From the NCBI RefSeq assembly GCF_021283305.1, contig NZ_JAJSOK010000018.1, positions 55,591 to 119,590 on the forward strand: a stretch of 64,000 nt of DNA. Direction: 5' to 3'. Below, piece after piece: positions 1-7,762 of this stretch. Source of the DNA: Pseudonocardia kujensis (GTDB lineage: Bacteria > Actinomycetota > Actinomycetes > Mycobacteriales > Pseudonocardiaceae). The stretch's first letter is position 1. Each line of letters begins with the position of its first letter. Made by a program: the position numbers and the translations under genes. The notes under the pieces were generated by a model that did not search any database, had not been told where the DNA came from, and saw only the letters and a list, made by a program, of their open reading frames with translations.

Positions 1-1
1 C

Positions 2-370
2 CAGGAGACGGACGGGTCGGCCGAGGATGTGTTTCGCGCGGTCGCCGCGGACATCGCAGGGGACATTCGGGGGGAGGGCTTCCGGGGATGCGCCTTCCTC
101 AACGCCGCCGCCGAGTATCCCGATCCCGAGCACCCGGTGCGCCGGCGCGTCGCCGCGCACCGCGACTGGTTCCTCGGCGCGGTGACCGACCTGTTGTCCC
201 GGATCGGCGAAGGCCCGGCGGAGTCGGCGGGCCGGCACTTCGTCATGTTGCGGGACGGTGCGATGGCAGCCGGCTGTCTGGCGGACCCGGAGGTCGTGAG
301 CAGGACCTTCCTCGACGGCGTCGAGGGGCTGTTGTGGTCCCGCTCGGTGCCCGGCACCCACCGGCCCTGA
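2..370 (+). CDS. TetR/AcrR family regulator, C-terminal part (cut by window edge)
   Basis: The reading frame is open from the first base, so the N-terminal DNA-binding half lies outside the window. The visible 122 residues carry the helical ligand-binding/dimerisation half typical of one TetR subgroup, with the signature FLNAAAEYPDPEHPVR followed by a long helix and a C-terminal SRTFLDGVEGLLWSR. The effector is unknown. The extreme C-terminus closely resembles the end of a broken TetR gene at 31.1 kb, so the two are probably paralogues. The gene is convergent with the minus-strand catabolic operon that follows, so there is no evidence that it controls that operon. Confidence 0.85.
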   Translation, partial: QETDGSAEDVFRAVAADIAGDIRGEGFRGCAFLNAAAEYPDPEHPVRRRVAAHRDWFLGAVTDLLSRIGEGPAESAGRHFVMLRDGAMAAGCLADPEVVSRTFLDGVEGLLWSRSVPGTHRP

Positions 371-389
371 GCGCGCCCGAACAGCTCGG

Positions 390-594
390 CTACCGCAGCT
401 CCTCGTACGCCCGCATCAACTCCGGCTCGTTCCGGCGGAGCTCCTCGTAGCGCCCCCGGCCGGTCCGCGTGACGCACTCCAGCGCCATCGTGGTGAGGTC
501 GCGGGGGTGGGCGGGTCTGCAGGCCTTCGGACCAGCCGATGCTGCGCACGGCCGCGCGCTGGAACGCCTCGGCGGTGGTGGACAGGTCCGTCAC
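390..594 (-). pseudogene. Short frameshifted gene overlapping the lactonase stop
   Basis: A GTG start overlaps the stop of the upstream SMP-30 gene in a GTGA arrangement, as expected for the last gene of this operon. The first frame reads VTDLSTTAEAFQRAAVRS and continues to about position 510. It then needs a +1 shift at a C-rich run, after which it reads DLTTMALECVTRTGRGRYEE and ends at TAG. The two parts total about 68 residues. I do not recognise the family. Codon usage in both parts looks coding, so I infer a small gene broken by one indel, or a sequencing error. There may be no function left. Confidence 0.4.
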
Positions 595-1430
595 CCGGCC
601 GCCCGCGCACCGAGAGGACGGCCCGGCGCGGCGCCGGGCCGGTCGAACGCGAGCACCCGTCCGCCCTTCGCCGCCGTCACGACCAGGACGTCCAGCCCGG
701 GGCCGGCGAAGCAGAGGTTGGTGGGGAAGGTCGGCTCGGCGAAGTCGAGGCGCTGCGCGAAACGGCCCTCGTCGTCGAAGACCAGGATCGCGTCGGCGTC
801 GGGGGCCGCGGCGTACACCCGGCCCTCGACATCCAGGGCGAGGCCGTCCGGTCCGCCCGCGGGCAGGACGAGGTCCGGACCGTCGGGTACCAGGCCGGTG
901 CCGGTCCAGCGGTGGCGGGTCACCCGGCCCTCCTCGGTGTGCGCGAGGTACAACCGGTCGCCGGCGAAGGCGAGGCCGTTGGGGTAGTCGACGGCGGCGA
1001 GGACCACCTCGGTCTCGCCCGTCCCCGGGTCGAGCGCGCACAGCCGGCCGTCCGCGGTCGCGCCGGGCGGTCCCGGGTCGGTGAACCAGATCCGGCCGTC
1101 CGGACCCAGGGCCAGGTCGTTCGGCGCCTGCGCGCGGGCGACCGGGAAGTCCGTGACCGCCGTCCCGTCGATCCGGTGCAGGCCCGCGACCGCGGGCCGC
1201 GCCGATCCGCTGGCGCGGACCGCACCCCCGTTCTGCGCCACCCAGATCTCGCCCGCCGGGCCCTCGGCCAGCCCGTTCGGGCCGCCGCCGGTCTCGACGG
1301 AGCCGAGCACACCGCCGTCGAGGTCGATCTCGACCACCCGTCCCCGGGACATGGCGACGACCAGCAGCCGCCCGTCCCGGGTCCAGACCGGACCCTCGGT
1401 GAAGCCGATCCCGGCCGCCAACGTCCTCAC
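591..1430 (-). CDS. SMP-30/gluconolactonase/LRE family protein
   Basis: This 279-residue protein is a six-bladed beta-propeller of the SMP-30/gluconolactonase family. It has the repeated pattern GxxFTEGPVW (start), GGGPNGLAEGPAGEIWVA, APNDLALGPDGRIWFTDPG and DYPNGLAFAGDRLYLAHT. In known members the metal is bound by Glu, Asn and Asp; here E of TEGP, N of APND and D of GPDGLALD are good candidates. These enzymes hydrolyse lactones or act as calcium-dependent esterases. It overlaps the CoA ligase gene upstream by 4 bp and is therefore translationally coupled to it. In this catabolic operon it probably opens a lactone intermediate, but the substrate cannot be read from the sequence. Confidence 0.85.
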   Translation of the reverse strand: MRTLAAGIGFTEGPVWTRDGRLLVVAMSRGRVVEIDLDGGVLGSVETGGGPNGLAEGPAGEIWVAQNGGAVRASGSARPAVAGLHRIDGTAVTDFPVARAQAPNDLALGPDGRIWFTDPGPPGATADGRLCALDPGTGETEVVLAAVDYPNGLAFAGDRLYLAHTEEGRVTRHRWTGTGLVPDGPDLVLPAGGPDGLALDVEGRVYAAAPDADAILVFDDEGRFAQRLDFAEPTFPTNLCFAGPGLDVLVVTAAKGGRVLAFDRPGAAPGRPLGARAAG

Positions 1431-2971
1431 GACAGACGCTTCCTGAGCAGCCGCTTGCTGATCTTGCCGGTGTCGGTGAGCGGGAGCTGCTCCTGGGCGA
1501 GCACCTCGATCCGGGACGGGACCTTGTAGCTCGCCGCGCGGCCGCGAACGTGGGCGACCAGGTCGACGGCCAGGTCCGGCGGCGGGCTCCCGCGCGGCAC
1601 CACGGCCGCGACCATCTCCTCGGTGCCGTGCTCGTCCTCGACGCCCACCACGAACGCCTGGTCGACGGCCGGATGGGTGCAGAGCAGCTCCTCGACCTCG
1701 ATCGGGGCGATGTTGATGCCCTTGACCTTGAGCATCTCCTTGCGCCTGCCCACCACGCGGAGCCTGCCGTCCGCGTCGAGCGTGCCGAGGTCGCCGGTGC
1801 GCAGCCAGCCGCCCTCACGGAAGGCGCCGTCGTTCAGCGCCGGGTCGCCGAGGTAGCCGTCCATGACGCAGCCGCGGAGCTCGATCTCGCCGGTCTCCCC
1901 GGCCGGCACGGGCCGGCCCGCGTCGTCCGTGATCCGCAGTTCCTGGGTGTCCAGTACCCGTCCGGCGGTGTGGAGCAGGACATCGAGCGGATCGTGTGCG
2001 TCTGTCATCGCGGAGTGGCCGTAGGCCTCGGTGAGCCCGTACACCCCACACACTTCGGTCACCCCGAGCTCCTCGCGGACCAGGCGCTTGTCCTCGGTGG
2101 TGAAGCCCGTGGTCCCGGTGCGCAGCGAGGAGATGTCGTGCTGCGCGAAGCCGGGCGCCGCGAGCAGGTTCCGCGTGGTCGGCCCGAAGCCGTAGTACAC
2201 GGTGCACCGCTCCCGGGCGATGAAGGCCAGCGACGTGTCGCCCGCCGGGCGCTCCTCGACGCAGAGCGTGACGCCGTGGGTGAGGGCGACCGGCAGCGCG
2301 TTGGAGCAGCCGTACCCGAAGAAGAAGGGCGCCGAGAACCACAGCCGGTCGCCCCGGACCAGGTGTTGGCGGCCACCGATCGCACGGGCGTTGCGCATCA
2401 GGCGGTCGTGGCGCAGCGGGACCGGCTTCGGGCGGGAGGTGGAGCCGCTGGTGAACAGGACGTAGGCGAGATCGTCCGGGCGGGCGCCGGGCAGGTCCCG
2501 GGGCGGACCCGCCGGTGTCGGGTCCCCGGCTCGCCAGACGAGCGCCCGGTCGCCGGGCAGTCCGGCCGCCGCGAGCTCGGCGAGGGTGTCGCGGCCGAAG
2601 ACCTGCTCCTCCGTCACGACGAGGCGCACCGCTGCTCCGTCGAGAACGTGCGCGATCTCGGCGGAGCGGTACCAGGTGTTGATCGGGACGACGGTGGCGC
2701 CGGCGCAGTGGGCGGCCAGGGCCGCGACGATCCACCGCAGGCCGTTCGGCAGCAGGACGCCGACCCGGTCACGGGGGCGGACCCCCCGGGCGACGAGGGC
2801 GGAGGCGCAGGCGTGCATGTCCTCGGCCAGCTCGGCCCAGGTCACCCGGCCCTCGGGGGCGACGATCGCCTCACCGGTCGGGGAGCTCGCCGCCAGGAGG
2901 CCGACGAGTGCGGGCAGGGTCTCGCCGATGTCGGTCGCGCCGGGTTCCTTCTCGTGCAGCGCATTGGGCAC
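1427..2971 (-). CDS. AMP-forming acyl/aryl-CoA ligase
   Basis: This 514-residue ANL-superfamily enzyme activates a carboxylic acid as acyl-AMP and then forms the acyl-CoA thioester. Visible motifs in order are the P-loop FTSGSTSRPKPVPLRH (about residue 175), the YGLTEAYG motif, GWLRTGDLG, and the C-terminal GKISKRLLRKRLS containing the adenylation lysine. The segment FFFGYGCSNALPVALTHG resembles benzoate-CoA ligase-type members, so an aryl or small branched acid is possible. The start is GTG, preceded by AGAGGTG. A GTATCAA-type regulatory motif lies directly upstream. It probably loads the operon's substrate onto CoA. Confidence 0.88.
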   Translation of the reverse strand: MPNALHEKEPGATDIGETLPALVGLLAASSPTGEAIVAPEGRVTWAELAEDMHACASALVARGVRPRDRVGVLLPNGLRWIVAALAAHCAGATVVPINTWYRSAEIAHVLDGAAVRLVVTEEQVFGRDTLAELAAAGLPGDRALVWRAGDPTPAGPPRDLPGARPDDLAYVLFTSGSTSRPKPVPLRHDRLMRNARAIGGRQHLVRGDRLWFSAPFFFGYGCSNALPVALTHGVTLCVEERPAGDTSLAFIARERCTVYYGFGPTTRNLLAAPGFAQHDISSLRTGTTGFTTEDKRLVREELGVTEVCGVYGLTEAYGHSAMTDAHDPLDVLLHTAGRVLDTQELRITDDAGRPVPAGETGEIELRGCVMDGYLGDPALNDGAFREGGWLRTGDLGTLDADGRLRVVGRRKEMLKVKGINIAPIEVEELLCTHPAVDQAFVVGVEDEHGTEEMVAAVVPRGSPPPDLAVDLVAHVRGRAASYKVPSRIEVLAQEQLPLTDTGKISKRLLRKRLS

Positions 2972-2980
2972 AGGACACCT

Positions 2981-2995
2981 CTGATCTTTGATACG
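2981..2995 (-). promoter_or_regulatory. GTATCAA-type operator motif upstream of CoA ligase
   Basis: On the minus strand the sequence reads CGTATCAAAGATCAG, 10 bases before the GTG start of the CoA ligase. It shares GTATCAA and ATC with the two sites at the 7.6-7.75 kb divergent promoter. I infer that it is an operator for the GntR regulator encoded next door. Confidence 0.5.
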
Positions 2996-3013
2996 TCCCG
3001 GGGGACGAAGAAG

Positions 3014-3679
3014 TCAGTCGGACAGGATGCCGCGGCGCTTGAGGGCGGCGACGACGTCGTCGCCCTCCGCGCGCACGTGATCCTGGTTGAGCCGGTCGGC
3101 GGCGGCGGCGTCGCCCGCGCGCAGCGCCGCGATGATCGCCGCGTGCTGGCGGTTCGCGGCCGCGCTCGCGGCCTGCGGGATGCGGTAGACCTCGCGGGGG
3201 AGGTTGTGCGAGAGCTGGCGGAGCACCGACAGGGTGCGCCGGCTGGCACCGGTGCGGTTGACCAGCGAGTGGAACTCCCAGTTGAGGTCGTGCACGAGAT
3301 CCGTGTCGCGGCTCTCGGACATCCGGGCGTGGAGCTCGTCGAGCCTGGTCAGGACGGGTTCGGTGATCCGGCGGGCGGCGCCGGCGGCGGCGAGGCCCTG
3401 GGCCATGCCGTAGAGCCGGTAGTGGTCCTCGATGTCCTCGGCCCGGATCGGGACGACGAAGGTCCCGCGGTGGGGCTCGGAGGCCACCAGCCCGTCGGAC
3501 TCCAGGGTGATCAGGGCCTCGCGAACGGGCAGCCTGCTCACCCCGAGCTCCTCGGCGATGGCGTCCTGCGGAACGCGCTGCTCGGCCTTCAGTCGCCCGT
3601 CGAAGATCATCGAGCGGATGTGCTCGGCGACCTCGACGGCCAGGGAGCGGCGCCGCATGCGCGGGCTCGCGGCCATCAT
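3014..3679 (-). CDS. GntR family regulator (FadR/FCD subfamily)
   Basis: This 221-residue regulator has an N-terminal winged helix-turn-helix (about 10-75, with AIAEELGVSRLPVREALITL and a GTFV wing) and a C-terminal all-helical FCD domain. The FCD segment DLNWEFHSLVNRTG plus later His residues (NRQHAAI, NQDHVRAE) fit the usual metal/ligand site. FCD regulators normally repress and release DNA on binding a small carboxylic acid or acyl-CoA. The start is one of two adjacent ATGs preceded by GGAGG. A GATA-GTT-TATC inverted repeat lies 30-40 bases upstream, which suggests autoregulation. Lying between the ligase and racemase genes, it is the obvious regulator of this locus. Confidence 0.88.
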   Translation of the reverse strand: MMAASPRMRRRSLAVEVAEHIRSMIFDGRLKAEQRVPQDAIAEELGVSRLPVREALITLESDGLVASEPHRGTFVVPIRAEDIEDHYRLYGMAQGLAAAGAARRITEPVLTRLDELHARMSESRDTDLVHDLNWEFHSLVNRTGASRRTLSVLRQLSHNLPREVYRIPQAASAAANRQHAAIIAALRAGDAAAADRLNQDHVRAEGDDVVAALKRRGILSD

Positions 3680-3707
3680 CGCCTCCCGCCCTCGGATCGC
3701 CAGGTCC

Positions 3708-3720
3708 GGATAAACTATCA
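3708..3720. promoter_or_regulatory. GATA-GTT-TATC inverted repeat upstream of GntR gene
   Basis: The minus strand reads TGATAGTTTATCC, with GATA and TATC arms around a 3-bp centre. It sits about 30 bases before the GntR start codons and resembles the TATC-containing sites at the other promoters of the locus. A role in autoregulation is inferred. Confidence 0.4.
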
Positions 3721-3726
3721 GCCCCC

Positions 3727-4809
3727 TCATCGCGCACCGGCCACGGCGAGCCCCCAGCGGTCGAGCGCGTCGCCGAGGTTCCCGGCCTCCCGCGCGCGCA
3801 GCGGGGTGCGGTCGAGTCGGGGGGCTGCGGCGGGCTGTGGGCCGTCGGGCCGCGGTTCGAGGGTGCCACGGGCGGCGAGGTGGGCGTCCCGGGGCGCTTC
3901 GGCGAGGCTCAGCACCGGGGTCACACAGGCGTCGCGGTCGGCGAACACGGCGGTCCAGTCGGCGCGGGTGCGCGTGGCGAAGGTGGCCGCGATCCGGGCC
4001 TTCATCTCCGGCCACCGCGCGCGGTCCCACTGCTCGGGGAAGGAGAGGGCCAGCCCGTCGAGCAGCCGGGCCCAGAACTGCGGCTCGATCGCGCCGACGG
4101 CCATGTACTCGCCGTCTGCGGTGGCGTAGACGTCGTAGAAGGGGGCGCCGGTGTCGATGTCGTTGGTGCCGGGGACATCGGACCAGCGGCCCTGCGCGGC
4201 GCGGGACCAGATCCCGGTCATCAGCAGGCTCACCCCGTCGACCATCGCGGCGTCGACGACCTGCCCGCGTCCGCTCGTCGCGCGTTCCAGCAGGGCGGTG
4301 ACCAGGCCGAATGCGAGCATCATGCCACCCCCGCCGTAGTCGCCCACCAGGTTCAGCGGCGGCACGGGCGCCTCGCCACGGCGGGCGATGGAGCGCAGCG
4401 CCCCGGTGAGCGCGAGGTAGTTGATGTCGTGGCCCGCCTCCCGCGCACGCGGCCCGTCCTGTCCCCAGCCGGTCATCCGGCCGTAGACCAGGCGCGGGTT
4501 CTCGGCGAGGCACTCCCGAGGGCCGAGGCCCAGCCGTTCCATGACCCCCGGCCGGAAGCCCTCGACGAGGACGTCCGCGCGCCGGACCAGGTCCCAGGCG
4601 GTGGCGAGGCCCTCGGGGGCCTTCAGGTCGAGGCCGATCCAGGGCCGGCCGCGGGTGAGCGCGCCGCCGTCGACCGGACCGGCCGGGCGGTCGACGCGAA
4701 TCACGTCCGCGCCGGCGTCGGCCAACAGCATGGCGGCGAAGGGCCCGGGACCGAGCCCGGCGAACTCGACGACCTTGAGGCCCGCCAGGGGCCCGTTCTC
4801 AGGCGACAT
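3727..4809 (-). CDS. CaiB/BaiF family, alpha-methylacyl-CoA racemase-like
   Basis: This 360-residue class III CoA-transferase-fold protein matches the racemase branch. It has AGHDINYLALTG with His127 and LVGDYGGGGMM with Asp157, the two residues that act as acid and base in mycobacterial MCR. GTNDIDTGAPFYDVYATADG is also typical of that branch. Racemases invert the 2-methyl centre of branched acyl-CoAs so that beta-oxidation can proceed. I chose the ATG at 4809 because it follows GGAGATCCCC; the open frame extends further but into the SDR gene. It overlaps the end of that gene by 11 bp. Its presence suggests a 2-methyl-branched substrate for the pathway. Confidence 0.85.
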   Translation of the reverse strand: MSPENGPLAGLKVVEFAGLGPGPFAAMLLADAGADVIRVDRPAGPVDGGALTRGRPWIGLDLKAPEGLATAWDLVRRADVLVEGFRPGVMERLGLGPRECLAENPRLVYGRMTGWGQDGPRAREAGHDINYLALTGALRSIARRGEAPVPPLNLVGDYGGGGMMLAFGLVTALLERATSGRGQVVDAAMVDGVSLLMTGIWSRAAQGRWSDVPGTNDIDTGAPFYDVYATADGEYMAVGAIEPQFWARLLDGLALSFPEQWDRARWPEMKARIAATFATRTRADWTAVFADRDACVTPVLSLAEAPRDAHLAARGTLEPRPDGPQPAAAPRLDRTPLRAREAGNLGDALDRWGLAVAGAR

Positions 4810-5521
4810 GGGGATCTCCGATACTGCGGCCGCCGCAGGCGACCAGGACCTGTCCGGTGACGTAGCCGGCGCCGGCGAGGTAGGCCACCGCACCGGCGAC
4901 GTCCTCGGGGGTGCCGGCCCGGCCGACCGGGATGGCGTCCAGCGTCCGGCGGCGGATCTTCGGTGGGAGTGCGTCCGTCATCGGGGTGTCGACGAACCCG
5001 GGGGCGACTGCGTTGACCGTGATCCCGGCGCCGCCGAGCTCGAGCGCGAGCGACCGGGTCGCCCCGACCAGCCCGCCCTTCGCCGTGGAGTAGGCGGTGG
5101 AGCCGAACGTGCCCAGCCAGGCGCGCGAGGCGAGGTTGACGATCGCGCCGCGGCCCCGCCGGGCCATCCCCGGCGCGACGAGCCGGGTGAGGGCGAGCGG
5201 GCCGAGCAGGTTGATCTCGGTGAGCCTGCGGAACAGCCCCGCCTCGAGCTTCCCGATCCGGGCGTCCCGCAGCACGCCGGCGCAGTTGACGAGCAGGTCC
5301 GTGTCACCGAGCTCGTCGGCGCGGGCCACGGCCGCCCGGCGGGACAGGGGGTCGGTGACGTCGAGGACCTGCGGCACCGCCCCGAGCTCGGCCGCCGCGG
5401 CGTCCGGCTCGAGATCGGCGAGGACGACGGTGTACCCGTCCGCGGCGAGTCGTGCGCAGATCGCCCGCCCGATCCCGCCTGCACCGCCCGTGACCAGGGC
5501 GATCCGTGATGTCGTGGTCAT
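4799..5521 (-). CDS. SDR family oxidoreductase (FabG-like)
   Basis: This is a classical 240-residue short-chain dehydrogenase: TGGAGGIGRAI for cofactor binding (about 11-21), NCAG at about 83, the catalytic Ser region VNLASRAW, and the active-site YSTAKGG. An acidic residue after beta-2 (LADLEPD) favours NAD(H). It is probably the beta-hydroxyacyl-CoA dehydrogenase of the operon, oxidising a hydroxyacyl intermediate before the thiolase step. It overlaps the gene upstream by 4 bp (ATGA). The substrate is inferred from context only. Confidence 0.86.
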   Translation of the reverse strand: MTTTSRIALVTGGAGGIGRAICARLAADGYTVVLADLEPDAAAAELGAVPQVLDVTDPLSRRAAVARADELGDTDLLVNCAGVLRDARIGKLEAGLFRRLTEINLLGPLALTRLVAPGMARRGRGAIVNLASRAWLGTFGSTAYSTAKGGLVGATRSLALELGGAGITVNAVAPGFVDTPMTDALPPKIRRRTLDAIPVGRAGTPEDVAGAVAYLAGAGYVTGQVLVACGGRSIGDPHVA

Positions 5522-6018
5522 GGCCGCAACCTCCCCAGGTCCGCGCCACCGGTCAGGTAGATCTCCTGCCCGGTGACGCCCTCACCGCCCTCGCCGAGGA
5601 GCGCGCCCAGCTGCGGGCCGAGGCCCGCGGGATCGCTCACCGCCAGCACGTTCACGGTCACCTCGTCCCTGGCCAGCTCGATCGCGAGCGTGCGGGCCAT
5701 CGACAGCACCCCGTTCGCGACGGCGGAGGCGCCTGCCTGGCCGGCGGCTCCCATGAGTGGGGTGGCGGGAAGGACGAACACCAGCCTGCGAAGGCCGTCG
5801 AGCACGGCCCGGACGTCCGCGAGGACGGCGTCGAGGCCGTCCCCGACGTCGGCGGCCAGCCGCTCGTCCGTCAGCTCGGCGAGGGGGGTCGGGTCCGGGA
5901 CCGCGGGCACGACGACCGCCGCCCGGGCCACCGGGCGGATCCCCACCAGCGCCTCCCGGACGGCGGGGACGAGCGCGCCGATCCCCCGCAGCTCGACGTC
6001 CCTCGTGGAGAGCGTCAC
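5518..6018 (-). CDS. Degenerate SDR-like protein lacking catalytic residues
   Basis: This 166-residue product begins at a GTG that overlaps the thiolase stop (GTGA) and ends overlapping the SDR start (ATGA), so it is tightly built into the operon. The C-terminal half resembles the second half of an SDR (SAVANGVLSMARTLAIELA, then VTVNVLAV and EIYLTGG). The Tyr-x-x-x-Lys motif is gone, and the N-terminal half has no GxxxGxG loop. It is about 70 residues shorter than an SDR. I infer a non-catalytic partner or a paralogue that has lost activity; the open frame and coupled starts argue against random decay. Confidence 0.6.
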   Translation of the reverse strand: MTLSTRDVELRGIGALVPAVREALVGIRPVARAAVVVPAVPDPTPLAELTDERLAADVGDGLDAVLADVRAVLDGLRRLVFVLPATPLMGAAGQAGASAVANGVLSMARTLAIELARDEVTVNVLAVSDPAGLGPQLGALLGEGGEGVTGQEIYLTGGADLGRLRP

Positions 6019-7169
6019 CGGGCCATCACCACCGTCGTGACGGAGCCGCCGTCCGTGCCGTTGACGGTGCCGCCCTTGCAATACGCCAAGCCGCTCCGCG
6101 CCCCCTCGACCTGACGGCCGCCCGCGGTGCCGCGCAGCTGCCAGGTCAGCTCGCAGACCTGCGCCGCGCCCGTCGCGCCGACGGGATGGCCGCGGGAGAG
6201 CAGTCCGCCACTGGGGTTGACCGGCAGCCGCCCACCGAGGGCGGTGCGCCCGTCGGCGGTCCATGCGGCGCCCTGCCCGTGCGGGACCAGTCCGAGACCC
6301 TCCATGCGGACGATCTCGGCGATGGTGAAGCAGTCGTGCATCTCGACGAGGTCGATCTCGTCCGGCCCGACGCCGGAGAGCTTCCAGGCCTCCTCGCCCG
6401 CCCGCCGCGACACGTCCTCGGCGTTCAGGTCGCCGGTCCCGGTCAGCACGGACCCGCTCACCAGGCCGACCCCGAGAACCCGGGGCACCGGGCCGACGAT
6501 CCCGAGCCGCCGCAGCCCGCCCGGGCTGCACAGGACCACCGCCGCGGCGCCGTCGGAGATCGGGCTGCAGTCCAGCAGGCCCAGAGGTTCCGCGATCGGC
6601 CGCGCTCCCAGGACCTCCTCCAGGGAGATCGGCTTCTGGTACTGCGCGTACCGGTTGTGCACCGAGTGCGCGTGGTTCTTCACGGCCACCGCGGCGATCT
6701 GCTCGCGGGTGGCCCCGTGGTCGGCCATGTAGCGGCGGGCGCTCATCGCGTGCCCGGCCGCCATGACGTACCCGACGGCCGCGTCGAGGTCGCCCGGATC
6801 CGGCCGGACCCCGCCGGCGACGCGGTCCGTCATCTTCTCGACGCCGATCACCAGCACGACGTCGTGCAGGCCTGCGGCGAGCGCGACCCAGGCCTCCCGG
6901 ATCGCGGTCGCACCGCTGGCGCAGTAGTTCTCGTGGTTCGACACCGGGGCCCCGTCCAGCCCGAGCTGGGCCGCGATCCGCTGTCCCGCGACGGGGCCGC
7001 CGAACACGTGGCCCACGTAGAGTCCGTCGACTGCGGTCAGCGCGGCCCCGGCGTCGGCCAGCGCCTCGCGGGCGGCGCCGGCCGCCATCCGCTCGAGCGT
7101 GACGTCCGCGGGGTACTTGCCGAACCGGACCATGCCGACCCCGGCGACATGGGCGGGCGCGAGGGTCAT
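6015..7169 (-). CDS. Thiolase/SCP-x-like acetyl-CoA acetyltransferase family protein
   Basis: This 384-residue thiolase-fold protein has the nucleophilic cysteine in NYCASGATAI (Cys83), a mid-region MHDCFTIAE, and the C-terminal GGLLSRGHPVGATG with the catalytic His. It lacks the second conserved cysteine motif CxG of canonical thiolases, as is usual for lipid-transfer/SCP-x-type members. Such proteins pair with DUF35 proteins, and the DUF35 gene is directly upstream with a 4-bp overlap. By analogy to Ltp2-ChsH2 in steroid side-chain degradation the pair could cleave a beta-hydroxyacyl-CoA (retro-aldol). Ordinary thiolysis is the alternative. Confidence 0.85.
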   Translation of the reverse strand: MTLAPAHVAGVGMVRFGKYPADVTLERMAAGAAREALADAGAALTAVDGLYVGHVFGGPVAGQRIAAQLGLDGAPVSNHENYCASGATAIREAWVALAAGLHDVVLVIGVEKMTDRVAGGVRPDPGDLDAAVGYVMAAGHAMSARRYMADHGATREQIAAVAVKNHAHSVHNRYAQYQKPISLEEVLGARPIAEPLGLLDCSPISDGAAAVVLCSPGGLRRLGIVGPVPRVLGVGLVSGSVLTGTGDLNAEDVSRRAGEEAWKLSGVGPDEIDLVEMHDCFTIAEIVRMEGLGLVPHGQGAAWTADGRTALGGRLPVNPSGGLLSRGHPVGATGAAQVCELTWQLRGTAGGRQVEGARSGLAYCKGGTVNGTDGGSVTTVVMAR

Positions 7170-7567
7170 GCCGCCACCCCCGCCCGGAACCGGAAGCCGA
7201 GCAGGCCTTCGTCCGCGTCGCCGAAGGGTGTGAGCTCCAGCTGCACGGGCATGTCGAGCGCGACCTCCTCGGGCGCGGTGCCGACGACCTGCGCCATCAG
7301 CCGGACGTCGTCGGCGGGCAGGTCGACCCAGGCGAGCACGTACGGCACCTCGACCCCGGGCGGCGCCTGCCGAACCACGGTGAACGAGTGCACGCGGCCC
7401 TCCGTCGACAGCTCGGCCCGCTCGACGCCCTCGGCAGCCCGGCAGCCCGGACAGAAGTCACGGGCCGGGAAGGACGTGACAGTGCACGCGGGGCAGCGGG
7501 ATCCGAGCAACCGCGGCGGATCGAGGGAGAGCAGACCCTCCCGGAAGGGGCGGGGTTCGCGGGGCAT
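7166..7567 (-). CDS. DUF35 (Zn-ribbon plus OB-fold) protein, thiolase partner
   Basis: This 133-residue protein has an N-terminal rubredoxin-like zinc ribbon (GSRCPAC...FCPGC, four cysteines) followed by an OB-fold with GRVHSFTVVRQ and PYVLAWVDL. DUF35 proteins stabilise or complete the active site of thiolase-like partners. The start at 7567 follows AGGAGG with 6-base spacing and makes this the first gene of the minus-strand operon. The open frame continues upstream, but only through the promoter region. It overlaps the thiolase start by 4 bp. Confidence 0.88.
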   Translation of the reverse strand: MPREPRPFREGLLSLDPPRLLGSRCPACTVTSFPARDFCPGCRAAEGVERAELSTEGRVHSFTVVRQAPPGVEVPYVLAWVDLPADDVRLMAQVVGTAPEEVALDMPVQLELTPFGDADEGLLGFRFRAGVAA

Positions 7568-7605
7568 CGAGAGCCTCCTGACAACTGGTGAGGACCGTTC
7601 CGAAA

Positions 7606-7620
7606 GTAGATACTTGATAC
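7606..7620 (-). promoter_or_regulatory. Operator motif GTATCAAGTATCTAC, minus-strand promoter
   Basis: The minus strand reads GTATCAAGTATCTAC, 39 bases before the DUF35 start. Thirteen or more of its bases recur at 7736-7750 on the plus strand, in front of the divergent aldehyde dehydrogenase gene. I infer a GntR-family operator for this operon. Confidence 0.55.
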
Positions 7621-7732
7621 AACTTCGGCAAGATGCAAGGGTGCTTCCGGTCGCCGCAGGACTCCAGGCCGGTCGATCCTGCCGTTGAACGCAGCTCGAA
7701 CCGACCCTTGTGCAGTACGCCACATCCGTGTT

Positions 7733-7753
7733 TTCGTATCAAATATCTACGAA
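7733..7753 (+). promoter_or_regulatory. Operator motif TTCGTA-N9-TACGAA, plus-strand promoter
   Basis: A perfect 6-bp inverted repeat (TTCGTA and TACGAA, 9-base spacer) encloses GTATCAAATATCTAC, which differs by a single base from the site at 7606-7620. It ends 9 bases before the ATG of the aldehyde dehydrogenase gene and overlaps where a promoter or ribosome site would lie, as expected for repression. Confidence 0.6.
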
Positions 7754-7762
7754 GGGACGCTG

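Noticed and set aside
1550..4129. 859-codon open frame on the plus strand
   Set aside because: It runs antisense across the CoA ligase, GntR and racemase genes, each of which has clear motifs. Long antisense frames are expected at this GC content.
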